Below, piece by piece: positions 1 through 6,283 of a DNA stretch of 6,576 nucleotides; the first letter of the stretch is position 1, and each line of letters begins with the position of its first letter. Origin of the DNA: JANXQG01 sp037147235. Its GTDB lineage: Bacteria; Planctomycetota; Planctomycetia; Pirellulales; Thermoguttaceae. The notes under the pieces are model-generated. The model had not been told where the DNA came from and made no database searches. It saw only the letters and a list, made by a program, of their open reading frames with translations. The DNA lies in the NCBI GenBank assembly GCA_037147235.1, contig JBAWVO010000342.1, forward strand, positions 1 through 6,576, written 5' to 3'. The translations under genes and the position numbers were made by a program.

Positions 1-49
1 GTCATTCGTCATTCGTCATTCGTCATTCGTCATTCGTCATTCGTCATTT
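1..49. repeat. Tandem array of a 7-bp unit (GTCATTC), seven copies
   Basis: Seven head-to-tail copies of GTCATTC run from the first base of the window. The seventh (43-49) ends in T instead of C. On the minus strand the unit reads GAATGAC. Because seven is not a multiple of three, the array puts a TGA into every minus-strand frame within 21 bp. The seventh copy supplies the TGA stop (44-46) and last Lys codon (47-49) of the LarA-like gene. The array starts at the window edge and may extend further. It is a direct, spacer-free repeat and so likely to vary in copy number by slippage. No function is visible. Confidence 0.95.
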
Positions 50-1303
50 CCTCCCTAAGATTCCTTCTGCGTCAAACTCCATTTCCCGCAACTCGCTGAC
101 GATCTCCAAATCGCTTCGTGCCCGGGCTGCTTCCAGATACGCAGATGAACACTCCACTTCGGCCAGATCGAGCGTGTCGGCGATCCAGAGCAGTCGGGCG
201 TGTTGCGGTTCAACCAGCCCGACGGTCCCGAGGGCTGCTTGCAGCATTTCGCGGTCGGTTTCATAGTCCAGCGGCGTCATGCCGGCAGCAATGTGGCCGC
301 TCGTGAGCGAGTTCACTCGCGTGATCCGCGCGTTCATGTCGCGAAGCAACTGCGTGCGGCAGAATTCAGCCATGCCCAGTCCGACGGCGTTGCCGCGGGA
401 CTCCGGCGTGAGACTGCGGAGGCAGATCCGCTTTACCTTGGGCGTTTCGCCTTCGACGGCCCTGTGATCGTTAAACTTACGGCCCACGACGTTCGGATCA
501 AAGCCCACGCCGCTGATATTCTTACCCATGCGGTCGATCAGGAGCACATCGACCGCGTCGAACGGCAGGCGAGCCATCCACTCGTGTGCCAGGGCGAGCA
601 ACTGTGTCTCGCGGGCTTCAAACTGCAAAGGCTCGACCGCCTCGATCAAGGCCGTTTCGTCGTAGGCATTTTCCACGATTGCCAGACCCGCCACGACATG
701 GCACTTCTGCAAGACCTGGCGGGCCACGCTGCGCACGATCTGGTCGAAGCTGTAGTCTTCGATTGCGCGGTGATAGATATTGGCCCCGGTCTGCTTGCCT
801 AGCCCGATCAGGAGCATCTTCAAGAGGCCGCTTTGGAAGTCACCGGCGAACGATGTATGGGGTTTCACGCGACCACAAACGAGCAGATGATCGGCTTCAC
901 AGGCCGTGCGATCGATATGCAGCGGAAAGCCTTCGGCCGCGCGGCCGACGATCGCGGTTTCCATACTGGAACGGATCGGGCAACCAATCGATGCCTCGGT
1001 GATGCCGTACGACTCCAGGACTTGCCGCTGTCCTTCGGCCGTGCCGCCGCCATGGCTTCCCATCGCCGGGACAAGGAATGGTTCGGCCCTCAGCGAGCGG
1101 AAATGTTCCGCCGTCGCCCGCAGGATCACCGCGATGTTGGCGATCCCACGGCTTCCGGCCGTAATCGCGACGCTCTGCCCCGGTTGTATGCGGCGGTTCA
1201 GTTCCAGCCGCGTCAGTTGGGCATGAACCTCACCCGCGACATCGGCCACCCGCAGCCGGGCGAACTTCTGGCGAACACGAAAGATTCGGGGGAAGTTAGA
1301 CAT
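44..1303 (-). CDS. LarA-like protein, lactate racemase (DUF2088) domain family
   Basis: This 419-residue protein matches the LarA family in length and motifs. LarA enzymes are cytoplasmic 2-hydroxyacid racemases or epimerases that use a nickel-pincer nucleotide (NPN) cofactor. Numbered from the ATG at 1303, visible signatures are TAGSRGI (about 49-55), PAMGSHGGG with His84, the VKPH block with His149, then SGLLKMLLIGLGK with Lys162 and NIYH with His178. Lys162 and His178 are 16 residues apart, the same spacing as Lys184 and His200 of Lactobacillus plantarum LarA, which anchor the cofactor and bind nickel. A second conserved-looking block, GKNISGVGFDPNVVGR, follows near 260-275. The substrate cannot be read from the sequence, because relatives include racemases of several hydroxyacids. 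An in-frame GTG at 1312 would add three residues; ATG was preferred although neither start has a good Shine-Dalgarno. The gene starts about 37 bp after the alpha/beta hydrolase and is probably co-transcribed with it. No cofactor synthesis genes (larB, larC, larE) are in the window. Confidence 0.88.
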   Translation of the reverse strand: MSNFPRIFRVRQKFARLRVADVAGEVHAQLTRLELNRRIQPGQSVAITAGSRGIANIAVILRATAEHFRSLRAEPFLVPAMGSHGGGTAEGQRQVLESYGITEASIGCPIRSSMETAIVGRAAEGFPLHIDRTACEADHLLVCGRVKPHTSFAGDFQSGLLKMLLIGLGKQTGANIYHRAIEDYSFDQIVRSVARQVLQKCHVVAGLAIVENAYDETALIEAVEPLQFEARETQLLALAHEWMARLPFDAVDVLLIDRMGKNISGVGFDPNVVGRKFNDHRAVEGETPKVKRICLRSLTPESRGNAVGLGMAEFCRTQLLRDMNARITRVNSLTSGHIAAGMTPLDYETDREMLQAALGTVGLVEPQHARLLWIADTLDLAEVECSSAYLEAARARSDLEIVSELREMEFDAEGILGRK

Positions 1304-1340
1304 CTCTCTCACGGACTCGATTCCAGAACAGCTCCCCCCG

Positions 1341-2210
1341 TTACTTTCCCTCGGTCGTGTGCTTCAAGACGAAATTCACAATCGGCGTCGGGTCTTGAAG
1401 GCTGTGGGGACGATGACCGCCTTTGGGCTTCCTGATGACCTGGATCTCGCCGCCGAGTTCTTTGTACCGCTTCTCGACGATCAGCGTGTTCTCCTCAATC
1501 GGCACGATCCAGTCGTGTACGTCGCCGATGACGCTCAAAATCGGAATCTTCGCCTTGGCCAGCGGTGCCAGATTATCCACGGGATTGTACTTGTAGGCAC
1601 GCGCCTGCTCATCCGTCATCCGATAGGCTTGCAGTACCTGCCGCCACTCTTTACCCGCAAACCTAGACCTGCCTTTGCCACCGGGCCAACTCTTGAAATC
1701 GCAGACCGGCGCATCGACGTAAAGGCAAGCAACCTGATCCGGGTGCCGGGCGGCCCAGTTGAATGCGTACAAGCCGCCGCGACTGAAGCCCTCCAGCACC
1801 GGCTTGGTGCTAAGCCCATGGGTCTTGCAGACGTGTGCGTAGTATTGGTCCATTGCATCGAGCGCGACCGGCGCGCCGAAGAGGCCCCCCACGTCGATAT
1901 AGGCCACGTGTAGACCTTTGCCGAGCAAGGCAACATCGGCCTGCGGATCGATCCCGAAGAATTCCGTGCGCCATATCCACGGCTTGCCCGGCGCAGGCGT
2001 CTTGGGTACCACCAGCAGTGCCGAGCGGCCACCGACGGAGAATTGGAGCATTTCATAGCCGTTCCAGTCGGCTTTCTTGGCGGGAGCGGCAAACGCAGCA
2101 GAGCCGGAAGTCAAGATGGAAAGTGTGATCATCAACAGCACTCCGCCGGCAATGTATTTGCGAACTCTCCTTCCAGGCTGAGGTTTTGCTCTCGGTAGGG
2201 TTGCGGTCAT
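1341..2210 (-). CDS. Exported alpha/beta hydrolase (putative esterase)
   Basis: This 289-residue protein has a clear export signal: a basic stretch (RRVRK, about 14-18), a hydrophobic core (about 20-38), and a likely signal-peptidase I cleavage after AFA near residue 41. The mature part is an alpha/beta hydrolase. It has the nucleophile elbow GFSRGG with Ser143, a candidate acid in GDVHDWIVP (Asp233, or Asp230), and the histidine loop KGGHRPHS (His266 most likely), all in the normal order for the fold. It should therefore be a periplasmic or secreted serine hydrolase, most simply an esterase acting on a small or sugar-linked ester. The true substrate is unknown. The start is the ATG at 2210, because AAAGGA sits 6 nt upstream; a GTG at 2240 would add ten residues before the signal peptide and lacks that support. 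It is the first gene of a probable two-gene unit with the LarA-like gene. Confidence 0.85.
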   Translation of the reverse strand: MTATLPRAKPQPGRRVRKYIAGGVLLMITLSILTSGSAAFAAPAKKADWNGYEMLQFSVGGRSALLVVPKTPAPGKPWIWRTEFFGIDPQADVALLGKGLHVAYIDVGGLFGAPVALDAMDQYYAHVCKTHGLSTKPVLEGFSRGGLYAFNWAARHPDQVACLYVDAPVCDFKSWPGGKGRSRFAGKEWRQVLQAYRMTDEQARAYKYNPVDNLAPLAKAKIPILSVIGDVHDWIVPIEENTLIVEKRYKELGGEIQVIRKPKGGHRPHSLQDPTPIVNFVLKHTTEGK

Positions 2211-2216
2211 GGCGGT

Positions 2217-2222
2217 TCCTTT
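2217..2222 (-). promoter_or_regulatory. Shine-Dalgarno that fixes the hydrolase start
   Basis: AAAGGA lies 6 nt upstream of the ATG at 2210, good spacing for a ribosome binding site. It lies inside the longer reading that begins at GTG 2240, so it argues for the shorter protein with a conventional signal peptide at its N-terminus. Confidence 0.7.
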
Positions 2223-2326
2223 GGTCGTTGGTTTATTCACTCACAGGTATTTATTGGCCGTATTGCGCAAACACGGCCTCCAAGGCCAAAATAACGATTG
2301 CGCAGCCCCGCGCGCTGCATGCTCAC

Positions 2327-2355
2327 AGACTACCATGCGGCTACCGATTTGTAAA
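2327..2355 (-). promoter_or_regulatory. Candidate sigma70-type promoter for the hydrolase and larA-like genes
   Basis: On the minus strand, TTTACA (2355-2350, five of six matches to the -35 consensus) is followed after exactly 17 nt by TAGTCT (2332-2327, a weak -10). An AT-rich patch lies just upstream. It would give a leader of roughly 110 nt before the ATG at 2210. The -10 is poor and planctomycete promoters are not well defined, so this is only a candidate. Confidence 0.25.
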
Positions 2356-2377
2356 GAACTTTATTGTTTTCGGCTTT

Positions 2378-2444
2378 GTGGTGCGGGCGTCTCGCCTGCC
2401 TGGTTCAACCACAACATCTTGGGCAGGCGGGACGCCCGCACCAC
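2378..2444. repeat. Long inverted repeat (hairpin), REP/MITE-like dispersed element
   Basis: The left arm 2378-2400 and right arm 2422-2444 are 23 nt each. They are perfect reverse complements apart from one T/C difference, which can pair as G-T. They enclose a 21-nt loop that itself contains a small palindrome (GGTTCAACC). The arms are very GC-rich and begin GTGGTGCGGGCGT. The left arm's first 22 nt recur exactly at 6531-6552 in the same orientation, so this is a dispersed repeat and not a local accident. It lies 79 bp downstream of hicA. No U-run follows in either direction, so it is not a classic intrinsic terminator, although it could still slow transcription or protect RNA ends. Confidence 0.9.
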
Positions 2445-2523
2445 AATTATCCGCAAACCCGGCGGAGAGCCATTATTTTCCATCGGCAATCGTTTCCACC
2501 GTCAATCTTGTCGGCAGCGGCCA

Positions 2524-2760
2524 TCAGCCGTAGAAATCCTCATCGGTAATGCCGTGCGCCGGCGTCAGGCGGAATTTCCGGCGGCAACCTTGCACATAAC
2601 AAACCAGTACTTCTTTTCGCTTCGGCACGGGATAAGAGAAGGCACCCTCGGGGAACTGCTTGGAAAAAACAACGTGACTGCCACGTTGCCTTGCGGCAGA
2701 CACGCCGTAACGGGATAAAAGGCGAGTCAGCCTCTGGAAACTGAGGGAGCGATCAGCCAT
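2524..2760 (-). CDS. hicA: HicA-like mRNA interferase toxin
   Basis: This 78-residue protein has the usual HicA length and pattern. HicA toxins are small double-stranded-RNA-binding-fold ribonucleases that cleave mRNA and stop growth until neutralised by HicB. An N-terminal helix (SFQRLTRLLSRYG) is followed by ARQRGSH, where His29 is in the position of the catalytic histidine. Strand-like segments come next (HVVFSK and FSYPVPKRKEV), and the C-terminal block RKFRLTPAHGITDEDFYG is typical of the family. The start is ATG at 2760; GAGG lies 7 nt upstream and overlaps the hicB stop codon, so translation probably depends on hicB. The order antitoxin then toxin is the less common one for hicAB loci, but it is known. 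No frame disruption is seen. Confidence 0.82.
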   Translation of the reverse strand: MADRSLSFQRLTRLLSRYGVSAARQRGSHVVFSKQFPEGAFSYPVPKRKEVLVCYVQGCRRKFRLTPAHGITDEDFYG

Positions 2761-2767
2761 TCCAATG

Positions 2768-2771
2768 CCTC
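2768..2771 (-). promoter_or_regulatory. hicA Shine-Dalgarno overlapping the hicB stop
   Basis: GAGG sits 7 nt before the hicA ATG and shares bases with the TGA stop of hicB (2772-2770). This is an arrangement expected for coupled translation of antitoxin and toxin. Confidence 0.6.
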
Positions 2772-3150
2772 ATACCAGTTCACAGGCTGCGATTCTCCTG
2801 GCACCTTCATAGGCCCGCAAACGAATATCACCGAGAGAATAGGGCTTGGGATGTTTGGCAGAGAGTTGTTCAATGCAGATGCTGAGATTTCCAGCCGCCG
2901 TATCCTTGCCGAGAGCGAACATTTCCCAAGCCTCGCTCGGTGCGGGAGAGAAAAGATTGCTCGGATTGCCATGTTTGAAACTCTCGTCGAGTTGCAAGTC
3001 GATGGATGCCGTCAGCGACTCCAATGCCTTTTCCTTGGTGCGACCGTCCCCCAGCAAGTCGAACTCAAGACAATGCGCGATCCATCGGCCGCCATCTTTG
3101 TAGAAGACGACGCGTAATGAGATGTCAAATAACTCAACTAGCCGCTTCAT
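2770..3150 (-). CDS. hicB: HicB-like antitoxin
   Basis: This 126-residue protein is the probable antitoxin for the HicA-like toxin directly downstream. Its N-terminal half has the HicB partial RNase H-like pattern: strands FDISLRVVFYKDGG (8-21) and RWIAHCLEFDLLGDG (22-36), then a helix TKEKALESLTASIDLQLDESF (38-58). The C-terminal half (about 60-126) shows no ribbon-helix-helix or helix-turn-helix that I can recognise by eye, so DNA binding and self-repression are uncertain. The start ATG at 3150 is the only reasonable one. It overlaps the stop of the URO-D-like gene as ATGA and has a strong AAGGAG 5 nt upstream. The call rests on the fold pattern plus the HicA partner 9 bp away. Confidence 0.75.
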   Translation of the reverse strand: MKRLVELFDISLRVVFYKDGGRWIAHCLEFDLLGDGRTKEKALESLTASIDLQLDESFKHGNPSNLFSPAPSEAWEMFALGKDTAAGNLSICIEQLSAKHPKPYSLGDIRLRAYEGARRIAACELV

Positions 3151-4406
3151 GGTGACTCCTTCACGGTCTCGTACAGTGCCCGCAGATTCTCCGTGGATGT
3201 GTTGGCTTGCACGTTATGCACCGTGTTGAAAACGAACCCGCCGCCGCGGTTGAAGATCTCGATCCGCTTCCGGACTTCGCGGCGCACTTCGTCCGGCGTG
3301 CCGAAGGGAAGCGTTTTCTGCGTATCGACGCCGCCACCCCAAAATGTGATTCGCGAACCGAACTTGTCCTTGAGCGTCTGCGGATCCATGCCCACCGCCG
3401 AACACTGCACCGGATTGAGGATGTCAAAGCCGGCGTCGATGAAGTCGTCGATCAGAGCCACGACCGAACCGCAGGAGTGGATGAACGTCTTCCAGTTGGT
3501 ATGCTCGTGAACCCAATCGTTGACGCGGGAATGGAACGGCTGGTAGAGGCTGCGATAGCTCTTGGGGTTGATGAACGGTCCGGACTGCGTGCCGAAATCG
3601 GTGCCGGTGATGAATACCGCCGAGACCCGATCGCCCACCGCATCGTGAATCTTGGCCAAGTTTGCCAGGCCGATCTCACACTGCCGCTCGAAGATGTTGT
3701 AGACAAAATCGACCCGGGCGGCCGTGCTCATGTACCACTCGGCTACGTCGCGAATCCCCTTGGGATGCTTCAGCCAGGGAGCCGGCACCAGGGCGATGTC
3801 GCCGAAGGCCGTGCCACCGAAGTTGGCCAGGATCGCCCGTTGGCTCTCGGCCTGCAAACGCTGAGCCTCGCAGGCTAAATAGTGCAGGTCCGCATCGCTC
3901 ACCGGGCCGAACTCCTCCAGGTTGTCTTCCACGCGAAGGTTGTCGTCGTCGATCGGCTCCTGCCGGGTAATGCTGTCAAAATAGAACCCGCCCTTGGGCA
4001 TCCGTCCGCTGGGCGGCACGCTCGTATCGCCTTCGGGATAGAGCATGATGTCGCCGTTGGCCTCGGGGACAATATTGAACCGTTCGGGCACAAGCACGGG
4101 CGTGCCGTCGAAGGTGGTCCAATGCTTCCAACCGGTGTTCTCAAAACCGAACATGTTCCGCCGTCCACTCAAGGGAACGACGTCCACCCCCAGGGCCTCT
4201 TGCAGATCGGGGGCAATATCGCCCAACATCTGATACGGTTCAACAACCTTGACCGGCGTACCCGGCGGGTCGAGTTCCAACGCCTGACGCAGCTTGTACA
4301 CGCAGGTGACCTGCATCCCCGTGACGGCACTTGCCCCCAGGTCCAGCGGCACATGGTCGGGCTGTTCATGGTTTAATGCGGCTTCAACACGTTGACGAGA
4401 ATTCAT
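3147..4406 (-). CDS. URO-D superfamily protein, corrinoid methyltransferase-like
   Basis: This 419-residue cytoplasmic protein belongs to the uroporphyrinogen decarboxylase superfamily (TIM barrel). True HemE is unlikely: the N-terminus reads MNSRQRVEAALNHEQPDHVP, typical of the MtaA/CmuA-like side of the family, and the HemE arginine-rich substrate loop (RQAGRY) is absent. Visible motifs are GTDFGTQ (268-274), FIHSCGSV (308-315, with His310 and Cys312 in the HxC zinc motif of methylcobamide methyltransferases), NPVQ (331-334), WGGGVDTQ (356-363) and GGGFVFNTVHNVQ (388-400). In MtaA-type enzymes the last zinc ligand is a Cys near that final block; here the region offers His397 instead. It may transfer a methyl group or do different chemistry; no corrinoid protein gene is nearby. 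The start is ATG 4406, with AGGAG 7 nt upstream. It lies 29 bp after the symporter gene and overlaps hicB by 4 bp, so all four are probably one operon. Confidence 0.85.
   Translation of the reverse strand: MNSRQRVEAALNHEQPDHVPLDLGASAVTGMQVTCVYKLRQALELDPPGTPVKVVEPYQMLGDIAPDLQEALGVDVVPLSGRRNMFGFENTGWKHWTTFDGTPVLVPERFNIVPEANGDIMLYPEGDTSVPPSGRMPKGGFYFDSITRQEPIDDDNLRVEDNLEEFGPVSDADLHYLACEAQRLQAESQRAILANFGGTAFGDIALVPAPWLKHPKGIRDVAEWYMSTAARVDFVYNIFERQCEIGLANLAKIHDAVGDRVSAVFITGTDFGTQSGPFINPKSYRSLYQPFHSRVNDWVHEHTNWKTFIHSCGSVVALIDDFIDAGFDILNPVQCSAVGMDPQTLKDKFGSRITFWGGGVDTQKTLPFGTPDEVRREVRKRIEIFNRGGGFVFNTVHNVQANTSTENLRALYETVKESP
3156..3161 (-). promoter_or_regulatory. Strong hicB Shine-Dalgarno inside the URO-D-like gene
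   Basis: AAGGAG lies 5 nt upstream of the hicB ATG and is encoded by the last codons (Lys-Glu) of the URO-D-like gene. With the ATGA overlap, it supports reinitiation or direct loading of ribosomes on hicB from the metabolic gene's transcript. Confidence 0.75.
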
Positions 4407-4413
4407 AACCTAG

Positions 4414-4418
4414 CTCCT
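4414..4418 (-). promoter_or_regulatory. Shine-Dalgarno of the URO-D-like gene
   Basis: AGGAG lies 7 nt upstream of ATG 4406, within the 29-bp gap after the symporter stop. It supports this start and translation from a shared transcript. Confidence 0.65.
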
Positions 4419-4435
4419 GATTTTTCAAATGTTAT

Positions 4436-6085
4436 TTATCGCAATACGATCCATACGCTGACCGACGCCACAAACATCAAGCACCACCAAAACAATAAGT
4501 TCCCCAACCCCGAGCCGGCATCCCTTTCATGCGGCGGCAAAATCGCAAGGTCCAGACTCCATGCCGTATCAGGATCGTAAAGCTCGCGGGAATTCTGCGG
4601 AAGGACGAACGTAAAAAGCCCCAGCATGACAAGGCTGGCCAAGCCCGTTACGCCCGCTCGGGTCACGACCGGCTTGAGCCACTCAGGCACGACCTCCGCC
4701 TGGGCGACGATGAACCAGAGGACCGCGCCGACAAGGCACCCGGCGATCAACGTCGCGATGGCGGAACGGCCATGTGCGCTCGACCAGAAAAACGCAACGA
4801 GAAACACCACTGCGCTCGGCGGGCCGATAATCGCACCCACTTCGAGAACATAACTAAAGATACCTTGATCCCAGGCCAGAAGCAACGGAGTGAGCAGGGT
4901 CGCAAGGAGGATCGTTATTAGACTCGACCGCCGTCCCCTCGCAATCAGGTCCGATTCCGAGTCGTTGTGTTGCAACATGCCCTGGCAGATGTCCAGGGTC
5001 CAGAGGGTCGAGACGGCATGGACCGCTGCGGAAACGGTGTTCATGACGGCCGCGAGGATGGCCGCTATCACCAACCCCTGTCCGGCTGCACGTAGCGGGT
5101 TCTGCCGTCCAAAAATATTTTCGATCCACCGCAGGCTGCTCGGTTCCGATAAGATGCCGTTGTTGCCCGACGGGCCGAGGTTCACTGCCGCTAGGCCCGG
5201 CAGAATAAATACTGCCGGCAAGAGCAACAGTAGCAAGCCGCCCGCGATCGCGCCCAGACGTGCATCCCATTCGCTACGTGCCCCGAGGCAGCGTTGGACT
5301 ACTAATGGACTGACGGCCGAGTTCCAGAACCCGATCGTTAGGGCGAACGCAACCATGCCGACCCAGGGCAGCACGCCATGATGCGACGACAGCAAGAGCG
5401 AGGTTTTCGCTGGAAAGTTCATTTCCCAGACGCTCGCCAGTCCGCCGGCATCGTGAGTCGCCACGACGGCAAATACGGTTCCGCCGATCACAACAACTAG
5501 GAACTGCACCGCGCCGCCCCAGGCCCCGGCCATCGAACCGCCGATGACTCCGGCGAAAGACGAAAGCAGGGCGATGGCCGCCACGCAGGCGAAGAAAACC
5601 CACGGGATGCCGTTGGCCGTGCTCAGCGGCAGATTGAAACCTGCTTGCGACAGCACCCATCCGCCTAGGTATAAGGCGGGAACCAGCACGCCCAGCAGAA
5701 GAAAGAGGATCGAGAGCAGGGCAAACAGGCTGCGCGTTGCCGGACTGAAGCGACGTTCGAGAAATTCGGCCGGGCTGGAAATCTTTTTACGGACGAAATA
5801 GGGAAGAAACGCGCCGGTCAAGACGGTCAGGCCGACGAAACTGCCCCAAGCCAGCCCTCCGGCCGCAATACCGACGACATAGGTCAGGCCCAGCAAACCA
5901 AGCCACATTTCCAGCCGCAACGAAAGCCCGGCCACGGAGAAGGCCACGACGTACCAAGGGAGCGACCGCCCGGCGAGGAAATAGTCTTCGGAAATATGCT
6001 GGCGCCCCTGCGCAGCCGCCAGGCCGACAACGACCGTGAGGCCCAGAAGAACGGCAACGACTGCCAGAATAATGAGAGTACCCAT
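4436..6085 (-). CDS. Sodium:solute symporter family (SSS) transporter
   Basis: This 549-residue inner-membrane protein has about 13-14 hydrophobic segments. The family signature DYFLAGRSLPWY sits after the first segment (residues 34-45). A second landmark, AAVMNTVSAAVHAVSTLWTLDI (about 345-366), aligns without gaps to the TM8 region of SGLT-type symporters. The protein should import a small solute driven by the sodium gradient. The substrate (sugar, sugar acid, or organic acid) cannot be told from sequence. In the TM8 block the two adjacent hydroxyl residues of the Na2 site (Ser392-Ser393 in SGLT1) are Asn349-Thr350 here, so sodium coupling could be altered. The length is normal and no frame break is seen. 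The start is ATG 6085; an in-frame TGA lies just upstream and there is no clear Shine-Dalgarno. The URO-D-like gene follows after 29 bp, suggesting co-transcription. Confidence 0.9.
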   Translation of the reverse strand: MGTLIILAVVAVLLGLTVVVGLAAAQGRQHISEDYFLAGRSLPWYVVAFSVAGLSLRLEMWLGLLGLTYVVGIAAGGLAWGSFVGLTVLTGAFLPYFVRKKISSPAEFLERRFSPATRSLFALLSILFLLLGVLVPALYLGGWVLSQAGFNLPLSTANGIPWVFFACVAAIALLSSFAGVIGGSMAGAWGGAVQFLVVVIGGTVFAVVATHDAGGLASVWEMNFPAKTSLLLSSHHGVLPWVGMVAFALTIGFWNSAVSPLVVQRCLGARSEWDARLGAIAGGLLLLLLPAVFILPGLAAVNLGPSGNNGILSEPSSLRWIENIFGRQNPLRAAGQGLVIAAILAAVMNTVSAAVHAVSTLWTLDICQGMLQHNDSESDLIARGRRSSLITILLATLLTPLLLAWDQGIFSYVLEVGAIIGPPSAVVFLVAFFWSSAHGRSAIATLIAGCLVGAVLWFIVAQAEVVPEWLKPVVTRAGVTGLASLVMLGLFTFVLPQNSRELYDPDTAWSLDLAILPPHERDAGSGLGNLLFWWCLMFVASVSVWIVLR

Positions 6086-6093
6086 AAGGCAAT

Positions 6094-6122
6094 ATCATAG
6101 TTTGTTGCCTGGAGTTATGCAA
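6094..6122 (-). promoter_or_regulatory. Candidate promoter for the symporter cluster, possibly leaderless
   Basis: On the minus strand, TATGAT (6099-6094, five of six matches to the -10 consensus) is preceded after 17 nt by TTGCAT (6122-6117, a weak -35). The -10 ends only 8 nt before ATG 6085, so transcription would start at or very near the ATG. This agrees with the lack of a Shine-Dalgarno there. The -35 half overlaps the stop codon of the upstream fragment. Confidence 0.35.
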
Positions 6123-6283
6123 CGGGACGAGGGCTCCTTTGAAAGGCTACGCCTGGGATGCCTGCATCCATCGCCGTTCGCGCCGATTGCCTTACGCACT
6201 CCATCAACTGCTGCACGCGGATCCCCTGATCGAGGCCCGGTTCCGCGGCACGCCCCAGGGCAACGGCCTGCCGGGCTTGGTCC
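6115..6283 (-). pseudogene. Possible C-terminal stub of an unidentified protein
   Basis: Read on the minus strand, this ends at TAA (6117-6115) and encodes about 55 residues ending in VAFQRSPRPVA. It has a well-formed helical stretch (RVQQLMECVRQSART) and GC-rich third codon positions. The frame stays open to 6315, but beyond about 6283 it runs antisense to the transposase relic, so the original gene is probably cut there. The gap to the symporter start is 29 bp, equal to the next intergenic gap in the cluster, as expected for a former operon member. The helix faintly resembles the C-terminal end of planctomycete Gfo/Idh/MocA oxidoreductases, but that is a guess. It could also be chance open frame in GC-rich DNA. 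Confidence 0.35.

Larger units (their letters stand above)
2211..2523. other. Intergenic stretch between hicA and the hydrolase gene
   Basis: These 313 bp contain no convincing gene. They hold the hydrolase Shine-Dalgarno, a candidate minus-strand promoter (2327-2355), and a long inverted repeat (2378-2444). The part near 2345-2375 is AT-rich compared with its surroundings. The plus-strand open frames that cross this stretch run antisense into hicA and look like chance. Confidence 0.7.

Noticed and set aside
1..49. CRISPR-like array at the left edge
   Set aside because: The units are 7 bp and directly adjacent with no spacers; this is a simple tandem repeat.
200..1435. Long plus-strand open frames (200-802, 833-1435) opposite the LarA-like gene
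   Set aside because: They are antisense to a gene with clear family motifs, and their translations show no recognisable domains. GC-rich DNA gives such frames by chance.
2378..2444. Intrinsic terminator for the symporter-to-hicA transcript
   Set aside because: The stem is strong, but no U-run follows on the minus strand (the flank is A-rich) and none follows on the plus strand. The arm also recurs elsewhere as a dispersed repeat.
2209..2718. Plus-strand 169-residue open frame across the hicA 3' region
   Set aside because: It crosses the inverted repeat and runs antisense through hicA; no family resemblance.
3207..4376. Plus-strand open frames (3207-3878, 3882-4376) opposite the URO-D-like gene
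   Set aside because: Antisense to a well-supported gene, with low-complexity composition and no motifs.
3147..4406. Haem biosynthesis uroporphyrinogen decarboxylase (hemE)
   Set aside because: The N-terminal RQAGRY-type loop of HemE is absent, while the HxC motif and N-terminus fit the methyltransferase-like branch.
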